Assembly: GCF_002847825.1 (NCBI RefSeq)
Contig: NZ_PKIZ01000005.1
Span: 1 to 64,000 of the forward strand
Reading direction: 5' to 3'
DNA length: 64,000 nucleotides
Source: Kytococcus schroeteri
Lineage (GTDB): Bacteria > Actinomycetota > Actinomycetes > Actinomycetales > Dermatophilaceae
Below, piece after piece: positions 1 to 7,521 of the stretch. The translations under genes and the position numbers were made by a program. The notes beneath the pieces are model-generated. The model saw nothing but the letters and a program-made list of their open reading frames with translations, searched no databases and had not been told where the DNA came from. Positions within the stretch are counted from its first letter, which is position 1. Each line of letters starts with the position of its first letter.

Positions 1-1
1 C

Positions 2-1921
2 TCAGGGGTTGCGGTAGTCGTGGGGTGTGGTGGTGTACCTCTGGCCCAGGAGGCTGGTCCAGTGGATGGTGCCGTCGGGGTGGGCTTGGGCGGTCCACTG
101 TCGTTTTGTCTTGCGGGTGTGGCCCTTGCGGGAGAGGGACTGCAGGTTGTCCGGGGTGGTGGGGCCGCCGTGGTCGAAGGGGACCAGGTGGTCCAGTTCG
201 CACCGGTCTGCGGGGATCTCCCCGGTGCCGGGGTCGCGGGCGATGCCGTCGCGGGCGCGGACGAAGCGGGCGACCGAGGCGGTGGGCCGGTAGGTGTGGG
301 GTGAGACGGTCACGGCGTGGCCGGTGGTGGGGTCGGCGACCAGGCGTTGCCAGACCGATCCCTCTCGGACCGCGACGGCCCGGACGTGTTCAGCATCGAG
401 GTACCCGAACCCGGGCATCCACCCCAGGGGTGCGCCCAACAACCCACCACCCCCACGCGATGGGGTGCCAGCGTCCGCCGTCGGCCCCGGTGTCGGGACG
501 GCGTCACCGGGCCCGTCGGGTGGTGCGGCACCCGGCGGGGTCTGCCCCTCGTGGTGCGTGGGTGGGAGTCCTTGACCGGTACCGCTCGGGCCCGTGCTGC
601 TGCTGTCGGTGTCAGTGTCGGTCTTGGGCGTGTTCTCGAGCAGGACGTCCAGGCCGACCACGACGGTGCACCGGGCCGGGGGCAGGACCGGGTCACCGAT
701 CCGCGGGATCGGGAAGTAGTCCTCGGCGACCGTCCCGCAGGAGGTGCACACCGGCGGCACCGGTGCCGTGGGACCCGGCACCGGGGTGTCCCCGCGAGGG
801 GCCGTGCCCTCCTCTGGTGCAGCGTCCCGCGCAGCCAGGTTCCCGGCCCGGTCCGATCCGGCGGGTGTGGTGTGGGGAGTCTCGACAGTCCAGTCGGCCG
901 GGTCGGGGTCCTCGTGGGGTGCCCGCCCACTCCCCGCACCCCCAGCCGCACCCGCAGTCGCACCACCCGCGCTCACAGCCGCGCCACCGGTGGTCGGGGT
1001 GTCCGTGGCCGGGTCGGACCCCGCGGACCCCGGTGCGCCCGTGGCGGGCGTGGGGTTGTATGCCGGGGCGCCGGTGTTGGGGTGGTCGGGGAGCTGGCCG
1101 ACCAACAGCAGGTCCAGGTGCAGGTCCGAGCGGAGCTGGCCCAGGGTACGGGCGTCGCCGGCGGCCTTCGCGCGGCGGGCCGCGTTGTCCAACCGGGACC
1201 AGGCACCGGCCACCCGGGTGGCCTCACCGACCACCGTGAGCGACCCGGTCCCGTCCTGACCGGCCCGGGCCCAGCTGCCCCGGCCTGCGATCGCCGTGGT
1301 CCGCCTGGCACGGGCCGCGGCCCGGTCAGCGGTCTCGGCCTGCCGCACCCTGCGGCCCAGCAACCGTCGGAACGACGACCCGCTGCGCGGGGACCCGTCC
1401 GACCCCCGGGTCAACACCTCCTGGCCGATCGTGACGGCCACGTCCTGGGGCAGGTGGTCGGTGGCGGCGTGCCAGTCCAGCACCCTGCGCAACGACGCCC
1501 GGCCCTGGATGACCGCTGACCTGCCGCAGTCCAGCCGGGCGGGGTCGCTGGTGACCAGGTCGACCACCGCGCGCACGAACAGGCCCGACTCACCGGTGGC
1601 ACACACCAGCTCGTCAGCCACCGTGGCGTCCACGTCCACCCGACGCCACCGGGCTCCCAACCCGCCATCGGTGACCTGCCCGCACGCCCGGGTGACCTCG
1701 GCGTGGACCCGGCCGACCGCGTCGAGGAAGGCCACCTCCGCGGCCCGCATCGCCTCCAGGGCGGCCACCGCCGCACCCAACGCGCCCACCGCGGTGGGCA
1801 CCACCCCACCGCCACCGACCGGGCCATCGGACTCCCGCCGCACGACCACCACCCCCTGCCCGGATGCACACCACGACATCGAACACACCCACCCACCGGG
1901 TCGTTCACATGTTCCAATCAT
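2..1921 (-). CDS. DUF222 / 13E12-family HNH endonuclease
   Basis: Probable HNH-type nuclease of the actinobacterial DUF222 (13E12 repeat) family, whose cellular role is poorly known. The N-terminal half (about residues 30-270) is the helical, Ala/Arg-rich DUF222 region. The middle is a long Pro/Thr/Gly-rich linker. The C-terminus carries the HNH nuclease signature CELDHLVPFDHGG followed by TPDNLQSL and basic residues. The start is uncertain: ATG at 1921 gives 639 aa, and a second ATG at 1878 would lie downstream of two LexA-like boxes. The 3' end is complete at the window edge, so the gene is not truncated. It stands alone, divergent from the menaquinone genes. Such genes are commonly multicopy and were long treated as mobile-like repeats. 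The family assignment is firm; DNA cleavage activity is inferred from the motif. Confidence 0.88.
   Translation of the reverse strand: MIGTCERPGGWVCSMSWCASGQGVVVVRRESDGPVGGGGVVPTAVGALGAAVAALEAMRAAEVAFLDAVGRVHAEVTRACGQVTDGGLGARWRRVDVDATVADELVCATGESGLFVRAVVDLVTSDPARLDCGRSAVIQGRASLRRVLDWHAATDHLPQDVAVTIGQEVLTRGSDGSPRSGSSFRRLLGRRVRQAETADRAAARARRTTAIAGRGSWARAGQDGTGSLTVVGEATRVAGAWSRLDNAARRAKAAGDARTLGQLRSDLHLDLLLVGQLPDHPNTGAPAYNPTPATGAPGSAGSDPATDTPTTGGAAVSAGGATAGAAGGAGSGRAPHEDPDPADWTVETPHTTPAGSDRAGNLAARDAAPEEGTAPRGDTPVPGPTAPVPPVCTSCGTVAEDYFPIPRIGDPVLPPARCTVVVGLDVLLENTPKTDTDTDSSSTGPSGTGQGLPPTHHEGQTPPGAAPPDGPGDAVPTPGPTADAGTPSRGGGGLLGAPLGWMPGFGYLDAEHVRAVAVREGSVWQRLVADPTTGHAVTVSPHTYRPTASVARFVRARDGIARDPGTGEIPADRCELDHLVPFDHGGPTTPDNLQSLSRKGHTRKTKRQWTAQAHPDGTIHWTSLLGQRYTTTPHDYRNP
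1901..1916. promoter_or_regulatory. LexA-like box 1 (degenerate) at HNH gene start
   Basis: The sequence TCGTTCACATGTTCCA resembles the actinobacterial SOS box TCGAAC-N4-GTTCGA with three changes. It forms an inverted pair with the box at 1956-1971 (12 of 13 bases complementary between 1902-1914 and 1957-1969). It lies inside the coding region if translation starts at 1921, but upstream if it starts at 1878. Confidence 0.35.
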
Positions 1922-1955
1922 GGCAGCACCACACCCGCCCCGCAACCCCCATCAT

Positions 1956-1971
1956 CGAACATGTGGACGAA
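1956..1971. promoter_or_regulatory. LexA-like box 2 upstream of HNH gene
   Basis: TCGAACATGTGGACGA matches 10 of the 12 defined positions of the mycobacterial-type SOS box TCGAAC-N4-GTTCGA; the left half is perfect. It lies about 35 nt upstream of the ATG at 1921. Several 13E12-family genes in Mycobacterium tuberculosis are in the LexA regulon, which makes this site credible. LexA binding here is inferred. Confidence 0.45.
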
Positions 1972-2028
1972 ACGACACCTACCCGACCGCGACCCACCCC
2001 ACCTGTGGACACCCACCACACCGGCCCC

Positions 2029-2226
2029 ATGCCCACCCCGAGGTGGACGCCATCCGCGCCGCCCCCCGCCCGGGACGCCGCCGACGCCGGCTTCGACGAC
2101 GCCGCCATCCGCCGCGACGTGTGCGCCGACTCCCCCTCGATGCTGCGCCTCACCCGCACCCCGCACGATGCCGAGCACGCCCCCTTCGCCGCGTGGCTCG
2201 CCCACCCCGGCCGCGACGAGTACTGA
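2029..2226 (+). CDS. possible 65-aa protein of unknown function
   Basis: This is a small open frame ending just before the menB promoter. From ATG 2029 it encodes 65 residues, with a Pro-rich start and an acidic C-terminal half containing AADAGFDDAAIRRDVCADSP. Third-position GC is high in this frame and the composition looks protein-like, but there is no clear ribosome binding site and I recognise no family. It occupies the otherwise empty 320-nt gap between the HNH gene and menB. It could equally be chance open frame in GC-rich DNA. Confidence 0.3.
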   Translation: MPTPRWTPSAPPPARDAADAGFDDAAIRRDVCADSPSMLRLTRTPHDAEHAPFAAWLAHPGRDEY

Positions 2227-2230
2227 CGCC

Positions 2231-2236
2231 TACGAT
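2231..2236 (+). promoter_or_regulatory. -10 box of leaderless menB
   Basis: TACGAT lies 6 nt before the menB GTG at 2243. A TAnnnT box at this distance is the usual arrangement for leaderless actinobacterial transcripts, with the first transcribed base being the G of GTG. No Shine-Dalgarno sequence precedes the start, which agrees. Confidence 0.6.
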
Positions 2237-2242
2237 CGACCC

Positions 2243-3247
2243 GTGACCCAGAGCACCGAGCAGCCCGAGAGCCCCTTCGACCCCACCGCGTGGGCCACCG
2301 TCCCCGGCTTCGAGGAGCTCACCGACATCAACTACCACCGCAGCACGCTGCCCGCGGTGGGCCGCGGCGGCCCCGACGGCACGGGTGACGGCTCGAGCAC
2401 CCTCGGCGTGGTCCGCATCGCGTTCGACCGCCCGGAGGTGCGCAACGCCTTCCGCCCCCACACGGTGGACGAGCTCTACCGCGCCCTGGACCACGCGCGC
2501 CGCTCCCCGGACGTGGGCGTGGTGCTGCTCACCGGCAACGGCCCCTCACCCAAGGACGGCGGCTGGGCCTTCTGCTCCGGCGGCGACCAGCGCATCCGTG
2601 GCCGCTCCGGCTACCAGTACGCCACCTCCCACGACAGCGACGTCGCCGCCGCCGACGCCTCCAGCGTGGACACCGCCCGCGTGCGCGCCGAGGGCGGTCG
2701 CCTGCACATCCTCGAGGTGCAGCGCCTCATCCGCACCATGCCCAAGGTGGTCATCTGCCTGGTGGGCGGCTGGGCGGCCGGCGGCGGGCACTCCCTGCAC
2801 GTGGTGTGCGACCTCACCATCGCCTCCCGCCAGCACGCGCGCTTCAAGCAGACCGATGCCGACGTGGGCTCCTTCGACGCCGGGTACGGCTCGGCCTACC
2901 TGGCCCAGCAGGTGGGGCAGAAGTTCGCCCGCGAGATCTTCTTCCTGGGCCGCACCTACGACGCCGAGCAGATGCACCGCATGGGCGCGGTGAACCTGGT
3001 GGCCGAGCACGCCGAGCTGGAGCGCGAGGGCATCGCCATGGCCCGCGACGTGCTGGGCAAGTCGCCCACGGCGCAGCGCATGCTGAAGTTCGCCTTCAAC
3101 CTGGCCGACGACGGCCTCATGGGCCAGCAGGTCTTCGCCGGGGAGGCCACGCGCCTGGCGTACATGACCGACGAGGCGGTGGAGGGCAAGGAGGCCTTCC
3201 TGGAGAAGCGCGACCCGGACTGGTCGGCGCACCCCTGGTACTACTGA
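2243..3247 (+). CDS. menB: 1,4-dihydroxy-2-naphthoyl-CoA synthase MenB
   Basis: Cytosolic crotonase-fold enzyme that closes the ring of o-succinylbenzoyl-CoA to give 1,4-dihydroxy-2-naphthoyl-CoA in menaquinone synthesis. The 334-aa protein has the oxyanion-hole segment WAFCSGGDQ (about 109-116), a second glycine-rich block AAGGGHSLHVVCDL, and the family C-terminus ending in DPDWSAHPWYY. The GTG at 2243 was chosen because it follows a TACGAT -10 box by 6 nt and gives the usual MenB length; the frame is open much further upstream, but without protein-like sequence. menE starts 7 nt after the stop, so the two form an operon. The family assignment is secure from the whole-length match in motifs and size. 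Confidence 0.95.
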   Translation: MTQSTEQPESPFDPTAWATVPGFEELTDINYHRSTLPAVGRGGPDGTGDGSSTLGVVRIAFDRPEVRNAFRPHTVDELYRALDHARRSPDVGVVLLTGNGPSPKDGGWAFCSGGDQRIRGRSGYQYATSHDSDVAAADASSVDTARVRAEGGRLHILEVQRLIRTMPKVVICLVGGWAAGGGHSLHVVCDLTIASRQHARFKQTDADVGSFDAGYGSAYLAQQVGQKFAREIFFLGRTYDAEQMHRMGAVNLVAEHAELEREGIAMARDVLGKSPTAQRMLKFAFNLADDGLMGQQVFAGEATRLAYMTDEAVEGKEAFLEKRDPDWSAHPWYY

Positions 3248-3254
3248 GCCGCCG

Positions 3255-4439
3255 GTGACCTTTCGTCCCTCCCCCTCGCCGGGCACCCCCACCACCATCG
3301 ATGCCGGGGCCGGCGTCGATGCCGTGCGCGCAGCCCTGGCGGGCGTCCTCGCCGGGCGCGCCGACCTCGCGCTGGGCACGTCGGGCTCCACCGGCTCCCC
3401 GGCCCGCGCCCTCCTCCGTGGCACCGACCTGCGCGCCAGCGCCACGGCCACGCACGCCCGCCTCGGAGGCCCGGGGCGGTGGGTGCTCGCGCTGCCGCCC
3501 GGCCACATCGCCGGCGTGCAGGTGCTGGTGCGCGCAGCCGTGGCCGGGACCGAGCCGCTGGTGACCACCGGCGGCGACGACACGTCCTTCGACCCCGGCC
3601 GCCTGGCCGCCGACCTCGAGGCCGCCCGGGCCGACGCCCCGGCCACCCGCACCTACCTCTCCCTCGTGCCCACCCAGGTGGTGCGCCTGGTGGCCGACCC
3701 CACCCTGGCCGGGCGCGTGGCCGCCGCGGTCGACGCCGTGCTCGTGGGCGGGGCGGCCCTCCCCTCGGCCGCCGCCGAGGCTGCCGCGAGCGCCGGCCTG
3801 CCCGTGGTGCGCACCTACGGCTCCACCGAGACCTGCGGCGGGTGCGTCTACGACGGCCGGCCGCTGGACGGCGTGGAGGTGGGCACCACCGCCGAGGGGC
3901 GCGTGACACTCACGGCCCCGTGGGTGACGCGCGGCTGGCTGGTGGACGGGGAGCTCGTCACCGAGCGTGCGCACGCCGGGGGCGCCGGCGCCCGCATCGA
4001 GGAGGACGCACCCGCCGCCGACGACACGCCCCGCCGCACCCTGGTGACCGACGACCTGGGCGAGCTGGCCGACGGCCGCCTGCGCCTCATCGGGCGGGCG
4101 GACGACCTCATCGCCACCGGGGGGCTCAAGGTGTCGCCGCACGTGGTGGCCGATGCGGTGGCGCGCCTGCCGCAGGTGGCCGAGTGCGCCGTGGTGGGCA
4201 CCCCGGACCCGGTGTGGGGGCAGCGGGTGACCGTGGTGGCCGTACCGCGCCACGGAGAGGGCGATGCCGGCAGCGCCCCCTCGCTCGCCGCCCTCCGCGA
4301 CGCCCTGCGCACCGAGCTGGCCCCCGAGGCTCTCCCCCGTGCCGTGCGCTGGGTGGACACGATGCCGCTCACCGGCCCCGGCAAGTACGACCGGGCGGCC
4401 CTGCGCACCCTGGCCGCCGAGCCCGACGAGGCGGCATGA
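3255..4439 (+). CDS. menE: o-succinylbenzoate-CoA ligase MenE
   Basis: Acyl-CoA synthetase that activates o-succinylbenzoate with ATP and CoA, giving the substrate of MenB. The 394-aa protein belongs to the short actinobacterial MenE type. The AMP-binding P-loop GTSGSTGSP is at 41-49, the ANL signature RTYGSTETCGG follows in the middle, and the C-terminal lid has LIGRADDLIATGG with the usual hinge and GPGKYDR, which holds the catalytic lysine. The GTG start is 7 nt after the menB stop, and no separate ribosome site is obvious, so translation is probably coupled. It ends 2 nt from the convergent bacteriocin ATPase gene, with no space for a long terminator. Confidence 0.92.
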   Translation: MTFRPSPSPGTPTTIDAGAGVDAVRAALAGVLAGRADLALGTSGSTGSPARALLRGTDLRASATATHARLGGPGRWVLALPPGHIAGVQVLVRAAVAGTEPLVTTGGDDTSFDPGRLAADLEAARADAPATRTYLSLVPTQVVRLVADPTLAGRVAAAVDAVLVGGAALPSAAAEAAASAGLPVVRTYGSTETCGGCVYDGRPLDGVEVGTTAEGRVTLTAPWVTRGWLVDGELVTERAHAGGAGARIEEDAPAADDTPRRTLVTDDLGELADGRLRLIGRADDLIATGGLKVSPHVVADAVARLPQVAECAVVGTPDPVWGQRVTVVAVPRHGEGDAGSAPSLAALRDALRTELAPEALPRAVRWVDTMPLTGPGKYDRAALRTLAAEPDEAA

Positions 4440-4441
4440 GG

Positions 4442-5110
4442 TCAGGCTGCGCGGCCCACAGCCGCCGAGAGGTCGAACATCGAATCCGCCCAACGCATCA
4501 TGCGGTCGTCGTGCGTCGCCATCACGATGGCCGTACCCCGGGAGGCCATCTCGTCGAAGACCCTCTGGACGACCTGGACGTTGCCGTCGTCGAGTGACGC
4601 CGTGGGCTCGTCGGCGAACACCACGCGGGGATTCTGCAGCAGCAGCCGCGCCAGAGCGACCCGCTGCTGTTCGCCACCACTCAGGGTCAGTGTCTTGGTC
4701 TGCGGGGAGTGACTCACACCCACACGGTCGAGCACCTGGGCACGCATGGCCGGCCGGTCCGCGCGGCGGACAGTGCGCCCGGAGAAGCCATAGTCCAGAT
4801 TCTGCCCGATGGTCTGCGTAGGCACCAGCCCGTGGTCCTGGAAGAGGACTCCCAGGACGTCACGGCGCAGACGCCGCATGGTGCGCCCGCTCGCGCTCGT
4901 GAGGTCCGTTCCCTCCAGACGAACGCTTCCTCCGCCGGGGGACTCCAGGCCGGCGAGGCAGTTCAGCAGCGTGGTCTTGCCGCAGCCGCTGGGTCCCACC
5001 AGGGCGAGACGCTCGCCCGGGGCAACCGTGAGGTCCACCCCCTTCCAGAGCACCCGGCCGGGCACACTCATGGACAGCCTCTCGGCCACCAGCACGAACT
5101 CGTCCTGCAT
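4442..5110 (-). CDS. ABC transporter ATPase of lactococcin 972-type bacteriocin locus
   Basis: Cytosolic ATPase, 222 aa, that should power the neighbouring membrane protein. All ABC motifs are present: Walker A GPSGCGKT (39-46), signature LSGGEQQR (143-150), Walker B VVFADEP (163-169) and the switch histidine near 200. It resembles the LolD/MacB-like ATPases that accompany lactococcin 972-group peptides. It starts 3 nt after the stop of the 655-aa membrane protein and is the last gene of the locus. From family context the complex is expected to export the peptide or protect the producer against it; which of the two is not shown by sequence. Confidence 0.9.
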   Translation of the reverse strand: MQDEFVLVAERLSMSVPGRVLWKGVDLTVAPGERLALVGPSGCGKTTLLNCLAGLESPGGGSVRLEGTDLTSASGRTMRRLRRDVLGVLFQDHGLVPTQTIGQNLDYGFSGRTVRRADRPAMRAQVLDRVGVSHSPQTKTLTLSGGEQQRVALARLLLQNPRVVFADEPTASLDDGNVQVVQRVFDEMASRGTAIVMATHDDRMMRWADSMFDLSAAVGRAA

Positions 5111-5113
5111 GAT

Positions 5114-7081
5114 TCACCCTTCCTTCAGGACTGTGGTGTTGAGGCCCCGCTCGACGATCGTCGCTGTCACGGCCACGACGAGCGCCACGACGAGACACTG
5201 ACCGGCGAGCAGCCACGCCCCAGCGGGTCCCTCGAGGACACCGCGAGACAGGGCCACGACCGTTCCGATGAGCGTCATGACCGCCGCAACCGCAGCCACT
5301 GGCACGTGCCGACGCACCGGGTGGCGCCCCGTCACGAACCCCACGAACAAGCGGCGGCGACGGGCGCGGGTCAGAACCTGGACCGCCACCACCAGGGAAG
5401 TGATCTCGATGGCGGCGAGCACGACCATCGAGACCACGGCTCGATGCCGCTCACGCCCCAGCTCCACCCGGGTCTCCTCGACGGTCTGCTGCGGATCGAC
5501 GGCCGGAGAGACCCGGTCCGCCACGGGCGAGGCAGCCAGCGCCGCCTCGACCTTCCGCGGCTCGCCCACGAACATGAGCTCCGACCGGCTCATGGCCGCG
5601 GACAGGAAGTTTCCGGAGAGCCAGTCCGCGCCATCGTCGACGACCAGCACCCACGGATCAGTTGCTTCGTCGTCACCAGACGAGCGCACCGCGTTTCCTT
5701 GGCGGAGGACCGGCCACCCGTCGACCCCAGCAGGCGCGTGCACAATCTGCACCGACGGAACCTCCACGCAGCCCTTCGCCCGCTGACGTTCGCCGCAGGA
5801 GAGTTCTCCCTGAAACGCCATCCACTCCGCCACCGAGCCCTTGACGGCACCAACATCACCTCCGGAGGGAGCGACGAGCCAGGGCCCGTCCCCGTCCAGG
5901 GTCACCTCAGGCTGGAGACGCCGCAGGTACTCCTTGTTCACGATGAGACACCCCTGACCACCGTCCGCGAAGTCACAGGGCTTCGGCGCCGCGTTGAGGA
6001 AGATCGGGGTCGTCTTGTCCAAGGTCGTGAACGCCGTCCGAAATCGGTGTCCGACCTCCGGCGACTCGTTGTCCGGTGCTCCGTACTGACTCGGCGACGC
6101 AAGTTGGGGCATGCGGTCCCAGACCCCGAGCTCTTCGCTGAGACGCTGCTGTTCCATGCCCGTCTGGAGAGCCCGCACGCCCGCCACGGGCAGGAGCCCC
6201 ATGGCAGCCGTGGCTGCGAGTGAGGCGGCCAGTCCGATCACCAAGAAGGGTCGGCGACCCCGCAGACGCTCCATGAGCGGGGCCTCCCACTGGAAACCCG
6301 CTGCCAGCCCCACCACAGCGGCTGCAAGTACTCCGAGGGCGGCCCAAGCGAGCAGGCCCAGAACAGAACCGCGCACCGAGGAGCCCAGGACCGCGCGCGT
6401 GGACGGGTTCAACGCCACGGCCACGAGCATGACCACGAGCACGCCCACCATCCATGCCACGACAAGACCCAGCAGCCCCCACCAGGCAGTCCTCCGGGAC
6501 TGCCCGCACGCCTCCATCACGGCGACCCGCCGTGTGGCCTCCGCGGCAGTCAGAGCAGCAGCCGCCAACACCGCCGCCCCCAGCACCCACAGTGCTGCCA
6601 TCAAGTCCGCCTGTGACGCAGCGAGGTCACGGGGACCCGTGTCCGCTCGCTCCCTGACCGACACGTCGACCCCCATGTGGTGCAGGTCGGCATAGAAGGC
6701 ACGCAGCTGCGCCGGTTCACCCCATACGGCCCACCGACCTCGCAGGCTGGTGGAGTCCGACCACGGTTCTGCCCGCGCTCCAGGGATCCCCACCGGCTCT
6801 GCAGGCCCGTTCTCGACGGGGGGCGCCGAGGGCGGAGCCTGCATCGTCGTCTCTCCTGCAGCGCCCACCGTGACCCGGGCCAGTCCCACACCGTGCTCCG
6901 CTGCGCCGGCCCCCATCTGGGCGGCGAGCCCCTTACGGTCCGGGATCCCCGACACGACGAGGCTGGCGTCAGCCCTGTTGGGGAAGGTCTCCGCCTGAGC
7001 TGAAGCTCCGAGCCAGGCGATGATCGCAGCCAAGAGCAGGTTGATGGTGATCGTCAGCCTCAACAGGTGCGTACTGCGCAC
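5114..7081 (-). CDS. bacteriocin-associated integral membrane protein (lactococcin 972 group)
   Basis: Large membrane protein, 655 aa from GTG 7081. The start was chosen because GGAAGGA lies about 6 nt upstream; earlier in-frame codons run into a hairpin. An N-terminal helix (about 6-24) is followed by an extracytoplasmic region. Several helices come next (regions beginning LMAALWVLGAAVL, WGLLGLVVAWMVGVLV, VLGLLAWAALGVLAA, FLVIGLAASLAATAAMG), then a second large outside domain with paired cysteines, and a C-terminal FtsX-like set of helices. Size and layout match the roughly 650-700 aa membrane proteins seen beside lactococcin 972-type genes. It is co-transcribed with the ATPase (3-nt gap). 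Role as exporter or immunity factor is inferred from family context. Confidence 0.82.
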   Translation of the reverse strand: MRSTHLLRLTITINLLLAAIIAWLGASAQAETFPNRADASLVVSGIPDRKGLAAQMGAGAAEHGVGLARVTVGAAGETTMQAPPSAPPVENGPAEPVGIPGARAEPWSDSTSLRGRWAVWGEPAQLRAFYADLHHMGVDVSVRERADTGPRDLAASQADLMAALWVLGAAVLAAAALTAAEATRRVAVMEACGQSRRTAWWGLLGLVVAWMVGVLVVMLVAVALNPSTRAVLGSSVRGSVLGLLAWAALGVLAAAVVGLAAGFQWEAPLMERLRGRRPFLVIGLAASLAATAAMGLLPVAGVRALQTGMEQQRLSEELGVWDRMPQLASPSQYGAPDNESPEVGHRFRTAFTTLDKTTPIFLNAAPKPCDFADGGQGCLIVNKEYLRRLQPEVTLDGDGPWLVAPSGGDVGAVKGSVAEWMAFQGELSCGERQRAKGCVEVPSVQIVHAPAGVDGWPVLRQGNAVRSSGDDEATDPWVLVVDDGADWLSGNFLSAAMSRSELMFVGEPRKVEAALAASPVADRVSPAVDPQQTVEETRVELGRERHRAVVSMVVLAAIEITSLVVAVQVLTRARRRRLFVGFVTGRHPVRRHVPVAAVAAVMTLIGTVVALSRGVLEGPAGAWLLAGQCLVVALVVAVTATIVERGLNTTVLKEG

Positions 7082-7104
7082 TCCGCATCCTTCCCACTGC
7101 CACG

Positions 7105-7138
7105 GTTGTGGGGCCCGGATCCCTCCGGGCCCCACAAC
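7105..7138 (-). terminator. strong hairpin between bacteriocin gene and its transporter
   Basis: A perfect 14-bp stem, GTTGTGGGGCCCGG (7105-7118) pairing with 7125-7138, and a 6-nt loop. It lies 17 nt after the precursor stop and before the transporter start, with no U-rich tract. It is probably a partial terminator or mRNA-stabilising hairpin that keeps peptide expression above transporter expression. Confidence 0.65.
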
Positions 7139-7155
7139 GCGTCACGAACCCGGAC

Positions 7156-7476
7156 TCAGACCACGCTGTAGTAGGCGTGGTCGACGGCCAGCTGGCAGGC
7201 ACGGATGGACGAGTTCGCCCACACGCCCTTGCTCTTGGTGCCCGACCGGTTCTCCTCGCCGTCGCAGTTGCGCACGGAGGAACCGTGGGCGCGGGAACCA
7301 TGGTGGTACTCCGACACGACGGTGCCACCACCAAAGGCTCCGGTCGTACCATGCCGCCACGTTCCGCCCGCCGGGTGGGTCGTCTCGACAGCTGCGAAGG
7401 CAGCGGTGGCACAGGTGGCCGTGACAACGGTAGTCAGTGCGACCCCGCGACGGAGCGACGCATACGCATGATGCAC
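7156..7476 (-). CDS. lactococcin 972-type bacteriocin precursor (start possibly frameshifted)
   Basis: Secreted antimicrobial peptide precursor. The mature part, after a Sec signal ending near ATAAFA, reads GGTWRHGTTGAFGGG, then SEYHHGSRAHGSSV, then KGVWANSS and a C-terminal AYYSVV. This matches lactococcin 972, whose corresponding parts read GTWQHG, YSNYHHGSKTHSATV and AGVWAKA. Two cysteines (in RNCDGE and IRACQL) could form a disulfide. The frame can start at GTG 7476 (106 aa), but the AAGGAG at 7476-7481 is ideally placed for ATG 7469, which is in another frame and stops after 11 codons. Inserting one G in the GGGG run (7443-7446 on the plus strand) would join that ATG to the peptide and give a textbook signal, MRMRRSVAGVALTTVV. 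This is either a natural frameshift or a base error. Confidence 0.85.
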   Translation of the reverse strand: MHHAYASLRRGVALTTVVTATCATAAFAAVETTHPAGGTWRHGTTGAFGGGTVVSEYHHGSRAHGSSVRNCDGEENRSGTKSKGVWANSSIRACQLAVDHAYYSVV

Positions 7477-7495
7477 TCCTTCATGTGTGATCGAC

Positions 7496-7516
7496 TGTTG
7501 GTCAGGAAGACCAACA
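7496..7516. promoter_or_regulatory. 8-bp inverted repeat upstream of bacteriocin gene
   Basis: TGTTGGTC (7496-7503) and GACCAACA (7509-7516) form a perfect inverted repeat with a 5-nt centre. It covers the expected transcription start and sits 27 nt before the ATG at 7469. It may be an operator for a dimeric repressor or a 5'-end mRNA hairpin. No regulator gene lies next to it. Confidence 0.55.
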
Positions 7517-7521
7517 CCGCC

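Noticed and set aside
2-1921. HNH gene as part of an intron or mobile element
   Set aside because: No terminal repeats, reverse transcriptase, integrase or target duplication were seen around it; DUF222 genes are usually free-standing.
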